From Dehalococcoidia bacterium (GTDB lineage Bacteria > Chloroflexota > Dehalococcoidia > Lucifugimonadales > UBA1123): a stretch of 64,000 bases of DNA. Of this stretch, positions 36,021 to 45,452 are shown piece after piece. The position numbers and the translations under genes were made by a program. The notes under the pieces are model-generated. The model worked only from the letters and a program-made list of their open reading frames with translations. It ran no database searches and was not told the DNA's origin. The stretch spans positions 1-64,000 of the forward strand of contig VXRN01000024.1 in assembly GCA_009838465.1 (NCBI GenBank), given 5' to 3'. Position 1 is the stretch's first letter; each line of letters opens with the position of its first letter.

Positions 36021-36638
36021 TCAACGAGGAGCGTCAATCCAAACGAACAGAGTTAGTGGAGGGTCTCCACCCCAGGCGACGCCATCGGGTTCGATATCCA
36101 TCTCTCTGACGAACCGAGCTATGTCGAATGGCTTTTCATTTCGTGAACGGCTGCCGTATGACCCGAGAATCAGCCGGCCTTCGGGAGCCAGAAATTCTCC
36201 CAGCAGCCTCCGAATGCCGTCTGCCAGATGAGATTGGGGCAGGCAGTCCCAAAGCATATATACGTAGTCATACCGCATGGGCGGCCGCCAGTTCCAGGCA
36301 TTGCCGACATGAAAATTATCGGAGAACCCGGGGAGCCTCTGTCTGGCCATGCCTATGAGTTTTTCTCCAAGGTCGAGCCCGTGCGGGGTAATGTCTATCC
36401 CCTGTTCCCTTCCCCAACGCACCAGGCAATCCAGCAGGTAGCCATTGGCGCATCCGACGTCCAGAAGGCTGCCGTCGGACTCGATGGCATCGAGGACCGG
36501 ACCTCGTTCGGCGCGCCAGCGCTCCGGACCGCCGTGGAACCCCGACTGCTCGATGGGATCGTCCGACAGGAGATAGGCAGGTTCGAGAGCGCGAAGCTCT
36601 TGCTCGTAGTCGGCTGGGAATTCTCTGTAATGGCTCAC
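36021..36638 (-). CDS. Class I SAM-dependent methyltransferase
   Basis: A 205-residue methyltransferase with motif I LLDVGCANGYLLDCLV, motif II HGLDLGEKLIGMA, and DYVYMLWDCLPQ. Located 29 bp after ccmE on the same strand, perhaps in the same transcript. The acceptor is unknown. Confidence 0.82.
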   Translation of the reverse strand: MSHYREFPADYEQELRALEPAYLLSDDPIEQSGFHGGPERWRAERGPVLDAIESDGSLLDVGCANGYLLDCLVRWGREQGIDITPHGLDLGEKLIGMARQRLPGFSDNFHVGNAWNWRPPMRYDYVYMLWDCLPQSHLADGIRRLLGEFLAPEGRLILGSYGSRSRNEKPFDIARFVREMDIEPDGVAWGGDPPLTLFVWIDAPR

Positions 36639-36667
36639 GGATGGGACTTGAATGAGGATGGCATCTC

Positions 36668-37129
36668 TCAGCCCGTGTCGCCCTCAGCGGCGACATACTT
36701 CGACGGACACTTCACTATGATGTTTTCACTCTTGAATACGCCATTGGGGTCGTAGCTGCCTTCGAGGATGATCTCGGAGTGTTCGTTGAAGAACAGGTCG
36801 GGGAGTACGCCTTCGTGGGCTGCGGCGAGGGTCTCGGAGCCGTCGGTCAGGCGGAACTCGGAGAGCGTCGAGCCTGCGGCGCGGTGGAACGATTCCGGCT
36901 CCAGCTTGCCGCTGACGCGGACTGTCTTGCCCTCGGGAGAAGGGCCTATGTCGTTGATCTCGCCCACCGTGTAGTAATAGACGGCGGCCCCGGAGAACGC
37001 CTGGAAGACGAAGTAGCCGAGCGCGCCAACCAGTACCGCGAATGCTATCAGCATCTTTACTCGATGTGACGAGAGAATGCCTTCGTCGGGGGGTTGAGTT
37101 TCGGGTAGTGGAGCGAGTGTCTGGGACAT
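36668..37129 (-). CDS. ccmE: Cytochrome c maturation protein CcmE, CxxxY type
   Basis: A 153-residue periplasmic heme chaperone, anchored by one N-terminal membrane segment (MLIAFAVLVGALGYFVF). The OB-fold core is evident: VRVSGKLEPESF, FRLTDGSETLA, VLPDLFFNEHSEIILEG. At the heme site there is CPSKY (Cys141, Tyr145) instead of the usual HxxxY; such CxxxY forms are known in some delta-proteobacteria, archaea and others. It is in a cluster with ccmC and the ccmD-like gene; no ccmA, ccmB or ccmF lies nearby. Confidence 0.9.
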   Translation of the reverse strand: MSQTLAPLPETQPPDEGILSSHRVKMLIAFAVLVGALGYFVFQAFSGAAVYYYTVGEINDIGPSPEGKTVRVSGKLEPESFHRAAGSTLSEFRLTDGSETLAAAHEGVLPDLFFNEHSEIILEGSYDPNGVFKSENIIVKCPSKYVAAEGDTG

Positions 37130-37171
37130 ATCAGCCTGTGAATGTTCGCATGGGATATCGCAGTCGTTTGC

Positions 37172-37480
37172 TCAGTCCTGTTCGGACGATTGTCTGTCGC
37201 GCTCTTCCAGGGCGCGCTTGAGCGCCTCTATCTCGCGCTGCATCTCCCTCTGCCGTCTGGAAACGTAGAATACATACACGAAGAAAGCGGCCCAGGTGAT
37301 TATGAATACGGCAAACAGGAATGGAAGGTTTGCCTCGGGGTCACTGCCCTGCTGTGCGGGCGAGATAGCTCCCAGGCCGCTCAGCGTGGACCACGCGACG
37401 AGCGCAAGACTGATGAGCGCTCCCAAGAGCGCTACACGCAGGGCGTGACCACTATGCCATTCTCTGATGAAGTTCGTCAA
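37172..37480 (-). CDS. CcmD-like small membrane protein
   Basis: 102 residues with two membrane segments. The second (FLFAVFIITWAAFFVYVFYV) followed by SRRQREMQREIEALKRALEE is the CcmD pattern. The extra N-terminal segment (VALLGALISLALVAWSTL) is unusual; CcmD is normally about 60 residues. It starts 29 bp inside the end of ccmC. CcmD links CcmC to CcmE during heme transfer. Confidence 0.75.
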   Translation of the reverse strand: MTNFIREWHSGHALRVALLGALISLALVAWSTLSGLGAISPAQQGSDPEANLPFLFAVFIITWAAFFVYVFYVSRRQREMQREIEALKRALEERDRQSSEQD

Positions 37481-38180
37481 GGTCGGACTCCGACTTTCTC
37501 AATGCGTATCGTTCGGTCAGCAACGCTATGTACATCACGGTGAACGCGACGACGGATACGAGCAGAGTTATGTAGATTCTGGAATCGCCTATGGCTTCGG
37601 CTTCGTCAGCGGCGGGACCGATGTTGAGCGCTGGGTGGGCTGTTCTCCACCAGATAGAAGCCATGTAGATGATGGGGGCGTCAATCGCTCCGATTAGCGC
37701 GATGACCGAGGCGAAACGCCTGCCCTGGCTGCCCATCGGCCCGTAGGCGCGTATCATCAGGTAGGCGACGTATATGAACCAGAGCACGAGCGTGGTGGTC
37801 AGCTTGGGGTCCCAGGTCCACCAGACTCCCCATACGGGTTTGCCCCAAATGGCCCCGGTTACGAGAATGAGGCTGGCGTATATGACGCCGAGTTCGGCGG
37901 TGGAGTAGGCGAGGTCGTCCCACCGCTGACGTCCGGTGAACAGGTGCATCAGGCTGGCAAAGGCGACGATGATGATGGACACCATGCCTATCCAGCCGAG
38001 CGGGACGTGGAAGTAGAAGATGCGCTGAGAGACGCCGAGGTTCTGCTCGGTCGGAGCCCAGAAGTACACCATGTAAAGGGTGAGGGCCATGAGCAGCGCA
38101 CTGGCAATAAGCAGCGCGTCTCTGGCGAAACCGCGACCGCTGGATGGGGCGGACTTGGGAGTGGCGGCAAGCTGCGTCAT
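37452..38180 (-). CDS. ccmC: Heme handling protein CcmC
   Basis: A 242-residue membrane protein that loads heme onto CcmE. Six membrane segments, the tryptophan-rich VWGVWWTWDPKLTT motif, and the two external His in IFYFHVPLGW and WWRTAHP are present. The N-terminus begins with a low-complexity cytoplasmic stretch. First gene of ccmC-ccmD-like-ccmE. Confidence 0.95.
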   Translation of the reverse strand: MTQLAATPKSAPSSGRGFARDALLIASALLMALTLYMVYFWAPTEQNLGVSQRIFYFHVPLGWIGMVSIIIVAFASLMHLFTGRQRWDDLAYSTAELGVIYASLILVTGAIWGKPVWGVWWTWDPKLTTTLVLWFIYVAYLMIRAYGPMGSQGRRFASVIALIGAIDAPIIYMASIWWRTAHPALNIGPAADEAEAIGDSRIYITLLVSVVAFTVMYIALLTERYALRKSESDLDELHQRMA

Positions 38181-38218
38181 CGTATGTGCAATATATCACA
38201 AATAGAGGACTTATGTCG

Positions 38219-39526
38219 CTACGCCGTCTTCTGTTCGGCCTCGGGGGCGGTCATGCGGAGCGGGATTTTGTGTCCTTCGCCGGTGACCAGAAGGATTGGG
38301 GAGACGCCGTTGACCGCGCCCGCGTCCACTATGCACTGCTTGATGCCCTTTGTGCCGGGCAGTTCGTACATGACGTCGAGGAGTGTCTGTTCGAGGATCG
38401 TGCGCAGTCCGCGCGCGCCGGACTTTTGCCTGATGGCCTGTTCGGCGGCGGCTTCGAGAGCGTCGTCGGTAAAGACCAGTTCGAGTTCGTCTATGGCGAA
38501 CAGGGCCTGGTACTGCTTGACGAAGGCGTTCCGTGGTTCGGTGAGAACGCGCACGAGGTCTTCTTTGTAGAGCGAGTCAAGGCTTACAACGACGGGCAGA
38601 CGACCGACCAATTCGGTTATGAACCCGTATTCCATGAGGTCGTCGCCGTTGACGTGCCTGCGAACCTGGTCGGCTGTGCGTTCTTTCAGGGTTTCCGGCG
38701 CGCCGCCGGTATTGAACCCGACGCGCCTGAGATTCTTGAAGGCGCGTTTCTCGATGATCTCGTTGATGCCCTCGAACGCGCCTCCACAGATGAACAGAAT
38801 GTTGTCCGTGCGTATCTGGATGAGTTCCTGGTGGGGGTGTTTGCGTCCACCCTGCGGCGGGACGTTGGCGACGCAGCCCTCGATTATCTTCAGAAGCGAC
38901 TGCTGAACGCCTTCCCCAGACACGTCCCTGGTAATCGAGACGTTCGGACTCTTGCGCGCGATCTTGTCTATTTCGTCTATGTAGATGATGCCGTTTTCGG
39001 CGAGCGATACGTCGAAGTCCGCTGCCTGTATCAACCTGAGCAGAATGTTCTCCACGTCTTCGCCGACGTATCCGGCTTCGGTGAGGGTCGTGGCATCGGC
39101 GATGGCGAAGGGGACTTCCAGTATGTGGGCGAGAGTCTGGGCGAGGTAGGTCTTGCCCGATCCCGATGGTCCGAGCATCAGGATATTGGCTTTCTGAAGC
39201 TCGACGTCGGGGTGTCTCAGGTTGGACCAGATGCGCTTGTAGTGATTGTAAACCGCCACGCTGAGGGTCTTCTTGGCCAGTTCCTGGCCTATGACGTACT
39301 CCTCGAGCTTCTTGTAGATGAACTTGGGGTTCAGGCCCTTGTGCAGGAACCTGTTCTGGGCACTCTGGTTTCTCTGGGCCGGCCTTTCTTCAGAGATGAT
39401 CTGGTCGCACAGTCCGACGCACTGATCGCATATATACACGCGATCTATTCCGGCTATCAGGCGTTTGACTTGATCTTTCGGCTTACCACAGAAAGAACAC
39501 TGGTACTCGTTTCGCCCCGTAGTCAT
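38219..39526 (-). CDS. clpX: ClpXP protease ATPase subunit ClpX
   Basis: A 435-residue AAA+ unfoldase. N-terminal Cys4 zinc domain ([15 protein letters not shown]), Walker [13 protein letters not shown], Walker [27 protein letters not shown] and the pore loop GYVGED, sensor 2 GARGLR. It unfolds tagged proteins for ClpP. It is 65 bp downstream of clpP in the conserved order tig-clpP-clpX. Confidence 0.97.
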   Translation of the reverse strand: MTTGRNEYQCSFCGKPKDQVKRLIAGIDRVYICDQCVGLCDQIISEERPAQRNQSAQNRFLHKGLNPKFIYKKLEEYVIGQELAKKTLSVAVYNHYKRIWSNLRHPDVELQKANILMLGPSGSGKTYLAQTLAHILEVPFAIADATTLTEAGYVGEDVENILLRLIQAADFDVSLAENGIIYIDEIDKIARKSPNVSITRDVSGEGVQQSLLKIIEGCVANVPPQGGRKHPHQELIQIRTDNILFICGGAFEGINEIIEKRAFKNLRRVGFNTGGAPETLKERTADQVRRHVNGDDLMEYGFITELVGRLPVVVSLDSLYKEDLVRVLTEPRNAFVKQYQALFAIDELELVFTDDALEAAAEQAIRQKSGARGLRTILEQTLLDVMYELPGTKGIKQCIVDAGAVNGVSPILLVTGEGHKIPLRMTAPEAEQKTA

Positions 39527-39591
39527 GAGTGCGGACCACCTCGCTGATCAGTATATCCCAGATGGAATGCGTTTTTTACCGAATGAGACGG

Positions 39592-40209
39592 TCAGTCGGC
39601 TGCGGCCGCCATCCCCGGGTTCTCCAGCACGTCGTCCACCAGGCCGTACTCCTTGGCCTCAGCCGCGCTCAGATAGAAGTCGCGGTCGGAATCCACCGCT
39701 ATCTTGTCTATGGGCTGCCCGGTCCGGTCGGAGATAATCTGTCGGATTATGTCCTGCTGGCGGAGCACCTCCCGCGCGGCTATCTCGATGTCGGAGGCCT
39801 GTCCCTGGGCCGCGCTCATGGCCTGGTGCATGTGGACTGTGGAATTGGGCAGGGCGAAACGCTTGCCGGGCGCGCCCGCGCACAGGAGCACGGTCGCCAT
39901 GCTGGCGGCCATTCCCACGCAGATCGTGGAAACGTCCGGGCGTATTAGCTGCATCGTATCGTAGATGGCGAGACCCGCGGGTATCGAGCCGCCGGGCGAA
40001 CTTATATACAGGCTGATGTCGCGGTCCGGGTCTTCCCTGTCGAGGTAGAGAAGCTGGGCGATGATATTGTTGGCGACCTGATCGTATATCGCGGTGCTCA
40101 GGAAAATGATCCGCTCTTTCAGGAGCAGCGAGTATATATCGTAGGCGCGCTCTCCCCTGGAACCGGACTCCACCACCATGGGGATGACGTTCTCGGGCCT
40201 ATTCATCAT
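39592..40209 (-). CDS. clpP: ATP-dependent Clp protease proteolytic subunit
   Basis: A 205-residue serine peptidase. Ser103 in GMAASMATV and His128 in HMHQAM form the active site with an Asp in the C-terminal third. AAGGAG at 40219-40224 sits 9 bp before the ATG at 40209, which I use; a longer frame to 40329 runs inside tig. The first ~11 bp overlap the tig 3' end. Confidence 0.95.
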   Translation of the reverse strand: MMNRPENVIPMVVESGSRGERAYDIYSLLLKERIIFLSTAIYDQVANNIIAQLLYLDREDPDRDISLYISSPGGSIPAGLAIYDTMQLIRPDVSTICVGMAASMATVLLCAGAPGKRFALPNSTVHMHQAMSAAQGQASDIEIAAREVLRQQDIIRQIISDRTGQPIDKIAVDSDRDFYLSAAEAKEYGLVDDVLENPGMAAAAD

Positions 40210-41545
40210 CTTGCGCATCTCCTTCTTGAGTTTGGACATCTTGCGGGTTGGATTCTGGCTGCTCTTCGGCGGTTTGGCCTTCGGGATCTGACTTGGCGGT
40301 CTCCACGAGAAGCGCGACGGTCTTTTCATATTTGAGCATATCGCTCAATGGTTCGCGGCGACTGCGGCGCTCCTGCCTTCTCATGCGCTGGCCCGCGTAC
40401 ATCTCGTTGAACCGCTCGTCTATCTCTTGCTCCGATACTTCGATGTTCTCCAGTTCGGAGACCTTGTCCAGGGCGAAAGTGCGCCTTATGCGCTGATCCG
40501 CTTCCTCCTCGGCCTCCTGCTCGGCTTCTTCTTCGGTCTTACCAATGGAGCGCAGGTAGTCGTCCCTGCGTATGTTCGCCCTCTCGAGGAACTGCTCCTG
40601 TGTGTTCAGAACCCTGTTGGTCTCGTTTTCGAGCATGACGGGCGGTATGGTGATAGTCGCTTCGTCTATCAGGGTTTGGACCACCTCGGTCTCATACTCC
40701 TGTTCCAGCCTCGCCTCCGCGTCCGTGGTCATGCCTTCCCTGACCGCATTTTGGAGCGCTTCCAGGTTCTCGTAACCGTCGGGAAGGCCCTGTGCGAACT
40801 CGTCGTTCAGTTCGGGCAGACTGCGTTCCCGGACCTCTTTCACCGTTACAGTAAAAGACGCCTCCTTACCGGCTATCGAGGCGTCTCTGAAGTCTTCGGG
40901 GATCGAGAGCGTAAGGTCTGTTTCCTGTCCGGGTTCGATTCCTACCATTGCCTGCGGGAATCCGGTTACCGGCACAGAGCCCTCTTCGTCCAAGTACAAT
41001 ACGCCGTCTTCGCGGCTCCAGAACTCCTCGCCCTCTATCTCGCCGCGGGCGTCCAGGTTCAGCAGGTCGCCCATCTGCGGCGCCCTTTCGACCGTTTCCC
41101 AGGTGCCGAGGCTCTCGCGTATGTTGTCAATCCTTTTCGAAACGAGTTCGTCGGTTACTTCCTCCGCTTCGTAGGGGACGCGGATCGCCTTGTAGTCGCC
41201 CAGTTCGACCTCGGGTCTCAGGGCTATGGTGGCGGTGAAGCTGACAGGATCGAGTTCGAGGTCCTCTATCTTCGGCACTCCGGCGGAGTCTATTTCCTGT
41301 TCTTCGATGGCCTTGCTGGTTACTTCGAAGACCATGTTGTCGAGGACTTCGTTGAGCAGGCTCTCGCGCCCCATGAAGCCTTCGACGATGTGCCGGGGAA
41401 CTTTACCCTTTCGGAATCCGGGCAGCGAAATCTGCGGAGCCAGTCGCCTGTATCCCTGGTCCAAGTATGGATTCAGGTCCGCTTCCTCAAGTTCGATGCG
41501 GAGAGTCGTTTGATTGTCCACAACTTCTTCTTGAGTAATCTTCAA
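40199..41545 (-). CDS. tig: Trigger factor
   Basis: A 448-residue ribosome-bound chaperone and prolyl isomerase. The ribosome-binding loop contains the signature [12 protein letters not shown] (residues ~43-54). An FKBP domain covers ~160-245 and the C-terminal helical arms follow; the last ~35 residues are an acidic Gln/Glu-rich tail. TTG start with GGGAG upstream. It is first of tig-clpP-clpX. Confidence 0.95.
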   Translation of the reverse strand: MKITQEEVVDNQTTLRIELEEADLNPYLDQGYRRLAPQISLPGFRKGKVPRHIVEGFMGRESLLNEVLDNMVFEVTSKAIEEQEIDSAGVPKIEDLELDPVSFTATIALRPEVELGDYKAIRVPYEAEEVTDELVSKRIDNIRESLGTWETVERAPQMGDLLNLDARGEIEGEEFWSREDGVLYLDEEGSVPVTGFPQAMVGIEPGQETDLTLSIPEDFRDASIAGKEASFTVTVKEVRERSLPELNDEFAQGLPDGYENLEALQNAVREGMTTDAEARLEQEYETEVVQTLIDEATITIPPVMLENETNRVLNTQEQFLERANIRRDDYLRSIGKTEEEAEQEAEEEADQRIRRTFALDKVSELENIEVSEQEIDERFNEMYAGQRMRRQERRSRREPLSDMLKYEKTVALLVETAKSDPEGQTAEEQPESNPQDVQTQEGDAQDDE

Positions 41546-41716
41546 TTGAGGCTCCCGATCTCTGATGTTTGTTCAATAACTATAGCATAATGCAGCCTTG
41601 TTCCAGATTGCAAAGAAGTTTAGGGTATCAGGTGATTGCAAAAGTCCAGGGTTTTTGGAAAGTCGGCCATTGAATCGGACTGATTCGCGGTGTCATATAT
41701 ATTTATTTATAAAGCG

Positions 41717-41792
41717 ACAGGTGGGAACAGGTGGCTCGACAGGTGGGCAACAGGTGACTAGACCACCAGCAATTCACCTGTTAATCACCTGT
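41717..41792. repeat. Phased ACAGGTG array
   Basis: ACAGGTG starts at 41717, 41727, 41739 and 41750 (spacings 10, 12, 11). The complement CACCTGT starts at 41775 and 41786 (spacing 11). A lone TCAGGTG is at 41628. AT-rich sequence lies directly to the left. The array is 170-250 bp upstream of tig. It could be an operator array or an iteron-type site. Confidence 0.75.
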
Positions 41793-41959
41793 GTTAGCTA
41801 TGGGGAACATTTTTCGCCCCTTCGACACTGGGCCAGCATAAGCGTGTATTTATGTATGTTGCGATTCAGGATCATCTTCGGACGCGCCCCTTAGTTAGTT
41901 TGTATGTTCGCATTATAGCGTATGCAGAGCGCGAAAGTGAACAGCGCGGGTGTGCGGCG

Positions 41960-42092
41960 CAGGGTCATTCGGTTATTTCCCGATGCCACTTCTGTCGTTC
42001 GCCCTGAGCCTGTCGAAGGGCCGCCCGTTCATGGCTTGACAAGCTCACCACGAACGTACTTGGTTTAACTGGTTGATAACCGAAAGACCCTG
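41960..42092. mobile_element. MITE-like element, copy 2
   Basis: A 133-bp element with ends CAGGGTCATTCGGTTAT and ATAACCGAAAGACCCTG, inverted repeats with one mismatch. Both sides carry a perfect 10-bp duplication, GTGTGCGGCG (41950-41959 and 42093-42102). The interior matches copy 1 (6738-6868) almost base for base. Confidence 0.85.
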
Positions 42093-42114
42093 GTGTGCGG
42101 CGGGAGGGAGGCGG

Positions 42115-42870
42115 TTAGAAGTCGGCTACCACCGGGTTTCTGAGTACCCCTATGCCCTCCAGTTCCACCTCCACACTGTCTCCGACATTGATCTCGCCCA
42201 CTCCCGGGCACCCGCCGGGAATGATGTCGCCCGGATTCAGCGTCATTACCTCGGACATCCAGCTTATGAGCTCGGCCACGCCCCAGACCATGCCGCCGGT
42301 GGAACCGTCAACGTGGGTCTCACCGTTCACCCTGCACTGGATTCGCAGGTTGTCTCCATCCAGGCCGGTCGTTATCCAGGGCCCGATGGGGCAGAAGGTG
42401 TCGAAGTGCTTGACCCTCATACTGGTCCCGCGACCTACGTCGCTGGTGGTCATTTCACTTGCGCTGACGTCGTTTACGCAGGTGTAGCCGAAGACGTAGT
42501 CCAGCGCGTCCGACGCGCTGACCCTCCGGGCGCTACGCCCGATGACGATGCCCAGTTCGGCCTCGTGAATGACGGAGCGGCAGATACGGGGATACACGAT
42601 AGGCTCGTTGTGCGCGACGACGGTCCCGGGCTGCTTCAGGAATATGCCAGGGCCGTCCCTCCCGTCGGGTTCGCCATAGTTGGCGGCGGCGGCCACGACC
42701 TTGTTCGTTCGCGTATCAATCGGCGCGAGAAGCCGGACTTCCGAAAGCGAGCATAGAACGCGCCCAGGACTGGGCGACCCGAAGACACTGCCCTGGAGCG
42801 CGCGCACTTCCTCTCCCTCGATGATTCCCCACTGGACGCGGTCGTTCCTCAGAAAGCGAGCGATGTTCAT
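42115..42870 (-). CDS. Fumarylacetoacetate hydrolase family protein
   Basis: 251 residues of the FAH fold. The metal ligands are in IHEAELGIVIG (two Glu) and VNDVSASEM (Asp), and the end carries GDIIPGGCPGVGEINVGD, where most relatives have TGTPxGVG. Members hydrolyse, decarboxylate or isomerise beta-diketo acids in aromatic breakdown. The substrate is unknown. Confidence 0.9.
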   Translation of the reverse strand: MNIARFLRNDRVQWGIIEGEEVRALQGSVFGSPSPGRVLCSLSEVRLLAPIDTRTNKVVAAAANYGEPDGRDGPGIFLKQPGTVVAHNEPIVYPRICRSVIHEAELGIVIGRSARRVSASDALDYVFGYTCVNDVSASEMTTSDVGRGTSMRVKHFDTFCPIGPWITTGLDGDNLRIQCRVNGETHVDGSTGGMVWGVAELISWMSEVMTLNPGDIIPGGCPGVGEINVGDSVEVELEGIGVLRNPVVADF

Positions 42871-43003
42871 GTTTCCCCCATGCGCTGAAAGCGTTGATGT
42901 GTTCGCTGGAACCGAATGTTACGGCTCGTGGGCTGTGAATGCAAGAATATATGCCTGCTCTGCCGTGATATGCTTCGCCAATAGACTATTGCAGGATTAT
43001 AGC

Positions 43004-44233
43004 TTGAGACTCATCGGCTCGCTGACCCGGGCTTCCACGCCTCTGGGCGTCTTCCGACACCGCAACTTCGCCTTTGTGTGGGGCTCGACAACGCTTGTGG
43101 GGATCGGGACGCAGATGGAGTCGGCGGTGCTGGGATGGTTTGTCCTCTCGCTGACGGACTCCCCGTTTCTGGTCGGTTCCATCGCAGCGGCGCGCATGGC
43201 GCTGAACTTTCTGGCGCTGTTCGCCGGAGCCATCGCCGACCGTCTGCCGCGCAACCTACTGCTTGTATCGGTCGAATTCGTGATGGGTATCATGGGCATT
43301 CTGATGCTGGCGCTGATACTGACGGACCTGCTGGAGGTCTGGCATATCTTCGCTATCACTCTGTCCATGGGTGTCGTGCGCCTCTTCCAGATGCCGGTCG
43401 CCCAGTCGCTGGTGGGCGATACGCTGCCCAGGGAGCGAGTGAACAACGGCGCGGCTTTCAACACAGTGGCTATGAATATCGCCATGCTGTGCGGCCCGGT
43501 CATCGGCGGGCTGCTGTACCAGTGGTTCGGACCACAGGGCGCCTACCTGGTCATCGCGTCGCTGTACCTGGCCAGCGGGATGGTTGCGGTGGGCATAAGG
43601 ATCGAACGTTCGGAAAGAACCAGCCGTCCGGAGTCGGTGATGCATACGGTAACCGAAGGCCTGCGGTATGCCGCCGGCAATCAGGTCATCTGGGCCGTGC
43701 TGACCGCGGCAGTCATCATCAACCTTACCGGGTGGACGGTACACACCGGACTCGCCCCAATCTTCGCGCGGGACGTACTGGGCACCGATTCGGCCGGGCT
43801 GGGTCTGCTGCTCTTCGGCTTCGGCGTCGGGGCGTTGAGCGGATCGCTGGGCCTCGCGATGGCTCCCAGCCTCCCACACACAGGCAGACTGCTGTTCGTG
43901 GCCGTAATCATGTGGCACACGATGGTCCTGCTCTTCTCTCTTTCGGGGTCTTTCTACCTGTCCATGGGCCTGTTCGTGCTGGTGGGCGCGGCATTCGCGT
44001 CCACGCAGGTGCTGATACTCACACTTCTGCTTCGCACGACGCAACAGGAGTTTCGTGGCAGGATCATGGGGCTGCGTTCCTTCGCCATCTTGGCCTACAG
44101 CTTCGGCAGCATGGCCGCCGGGGCTATCGCCGGAGTCTGGGGCGCGCCCGCGGCGGCCCAGGTGGTGGGAGTCACCGGCATTACGCTGGCGCTTGTGCTG
44201 GCAGTGGTCGCGCCGAAGTTACGACGGGCGTGA
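43004..44233 (+). CDS. Major facilitator superfamily transporter (EntS/MFS_3 type)
   Basis: A ~409-residue protein with 12 predicted membrane segments. PLGVFRHRNFAFVWGSTTLVG at the N-terminus, GAIADRLPRN after segment 2, and the even spacing fit the MFS_3/DUF894 group of exporters. I suggest the TTG at 43004 (AGGA before it) because conserved sequence begins there; longer in-frame starts exist to 42680 but overlap the FAH gene. The substrate is unknown. Confidence 0.85.
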   Translation: MRLIGSLTRASTPLGVFRHRNFAFVWGSTTLVGIGTQMESAVLGWFVLSLTDSPFLVGSIAAARMALNFLALFAGAIADRLPRNLLLVSVEFVMGIMGILMLALILTDLLEVWHIFAITLSMGVVRLFQMPVAQSLVGDTLPRERVNNGAAFNTVAMNIAMLCGPVIGGLLYQWFGPQGAYLVIASLYLASGMVAVGIRIERSERTSRPESVMHTVTEGLRYAAGNQVIWAVLTAAVIINLTGWTVHTGLAPIFARDVLGTDSAGLGLLLFGFGVGALSGSLGLAMAPSLPHTGRLLFVAVIMWHTMVLLFSLSGSFYLSMGLFVLVGAAFASTQVLILTLLLRTTQQEFRGRIMGLRSFAILAYSFGSMAAGAIAGVWGAPAAAQVVGVTGITLALVLAVVAPKLRRA

Positions 44234-44272
44234 TGGTATGTTGTCGTCACCCGGGTACGGTTGTGTTGGAAG

Positions 44273-44740
44273 TCACCGCACCGTTTCGTTTCTCAGGTCA
44301 ACGGCCTTTTCGGCTACTGTCGTGAGCATTCTCCATGCGGTCTCGTGGTGGGTTGTGGCCTCGATGTCGTCGTAGTAGGTGTCGAGCAGGACGTGGGTGC
44401 AGCCGAGGGCCTGTAGCCCTTCGAGGTCGGACCTGATCTGGTCAAGGCTGCCTTCGCCGGCGATGCGCCGGTCATCAGGCATGGGTGACTCGGTGATGCG
44501 CAGGCGTATCCTCGGACAGAGCGCGGGCATGGGCATCCGCTCTCGGTCCGCCATCTTGCGCAGGCGGGAAATATCTCTGTCCCTGAAATCGGACAGGCGT
44601 ATCCTGATCGGGTGCCAGCCGTCTCCATAGCGCACCGTCCGTCGGAGCGCGCCTTCGCTCGCACCCCCGACCCAGATGGGCGGGTGTGGCTCTCGGACGG
44701 GACGCGCTGCGGTGTCCACGTCGGTGAACGAGACATATTA
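44273..44740 (-). pseudogene. C-terminal fragment of a luciferase-like (LLM) oxidoreductase
   Basis: About 155 residues resembling the second half of an LLM/F420-dependent oxidoreductase: REPHPPIWVGGASEGALRRT, then YGDGWHP, then a helical end. The frame is open back to a stop at 44738-44740, and the YVSFTDVDTAARPV before it still fits the family. The N-terminal half with the cofactor site is missing; a RidA gene lies there on the other strand. Likely a truncated gene. Confidence 0.7.
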
Positions 44741-44796
44741 GTTGCGACGCTGTCCACAATGGATGATAATCGAACGTGGCTGTTAGGAGAATTATG

Positions 44797-45309
44797 ATGA
44801 CTTACACTCTCGCCGAATTGGACGCTATGAGCATAGAGGAGGCCCAGGAGCTGTCATTCGAGGAACGGGATACGCTTCTGGACCTGATTATCGCAGACGG
44901 GCGGCACCAGACGACGGACCTCGACTCGTACCGCGCGGGGCTGTACGGGGACTACTTCGACGAAGACCTGACACGGATGCTGAAGGTGAAGGCGATCAAA
45001 GTTCACGTCAGAGGAACGACGGCATCCGGGTTCGATGGTATGCTCGCGGGGAAGTCCGACGAAGAGCAATACCGCGCTGCCTTCCATAATGTGCAACAGT
45101 CGCTCGAGGCGGCGGGAACGGACTACAGTCGCGTCGTCACGCTGGTCGTCTTCCTGACCGACATGGACAAGTGGTCGCTGCTGAATGAGATCTACAGCGA
45201 GTTCATTTCCAGTATGCCGTGCAGGGCTGTAATTGGAACGACCGGCCTGGCGCAGCCGCCGCTTACGATAGAGATTGTGAACTGCATAGCGTACAGGGTG
45301 GCGGCGTAG
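44797..45309 (+). CDS. RidA family protein with N-terminal extension
   Basis: 170 residues. The C-terminal ~110 are a RidA (YjgF/UK114) domain: YRAAFHNVQQSLEAAGTDYS, VTLVVFLTDMDKW, MPCRAVIGTTGLAQPPLTIEIV. The catalytic Arg of classical RidA is not obvious except RAVIGTTG, so deaminase activity is possible but unproven. The first ~60 residues, acidic and helical, are not part of the family. AGGAGA sets the start at 44797. Confidence 0.82.
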   Translation: MTYTLAELDAMSIEEAQELSFEERDTLLDLIIADGRHQTTDLDSYRAGLYGDYFDEDLTRMLKVKAIKVHVRGTTASGFDGMLAGKSDEEQYRAAFHNVQQSLEAAGTDYSRVVTLVVFLTDMDKWSLLNEIYSEFISSMPCRAVIGTTGLAQPPLTIEIVNCIAYRVAA

Positions 45310-45452
45310 CGGGCAGGCCCTAACCCTCTCCGATCAATTGGGAGTTGCGGAACCGGTGTGAGGAAACCTGCCGTGTGTCAGTTGCGGATCGCCTCTAAGC
45401 GTCCATGATCGTCGAGAGCCGCATGGGTTTGGAATCTACGAGGAGTTTTCTG

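Larger units (their letters stand above)
41546..42114. other. Long intergenic region upstream of tig
   Basis: 569 bp without a gene. It contains an AT-rich block (41693-41713), a phased ACAGGTG array (41717-41792), a stretch with no recognised feature (41793-41949), and the second MITE-like element with its target duplications (41950-42102). Confidence 0.7.

Noticed and set aside
38144-39547. Open frame antisense to clpX (467 codons)
   Set aside because: Shadow of ClpX; no start signal and no family resemblance.
41693-41792. Calling the AT-rich block plus ACAGGTG array a replication origin
   Set aside because: No dnaA, dnaN, parAB or DnaA-box cluster is seen nearby, and the array alone is equally compatible with an operator.
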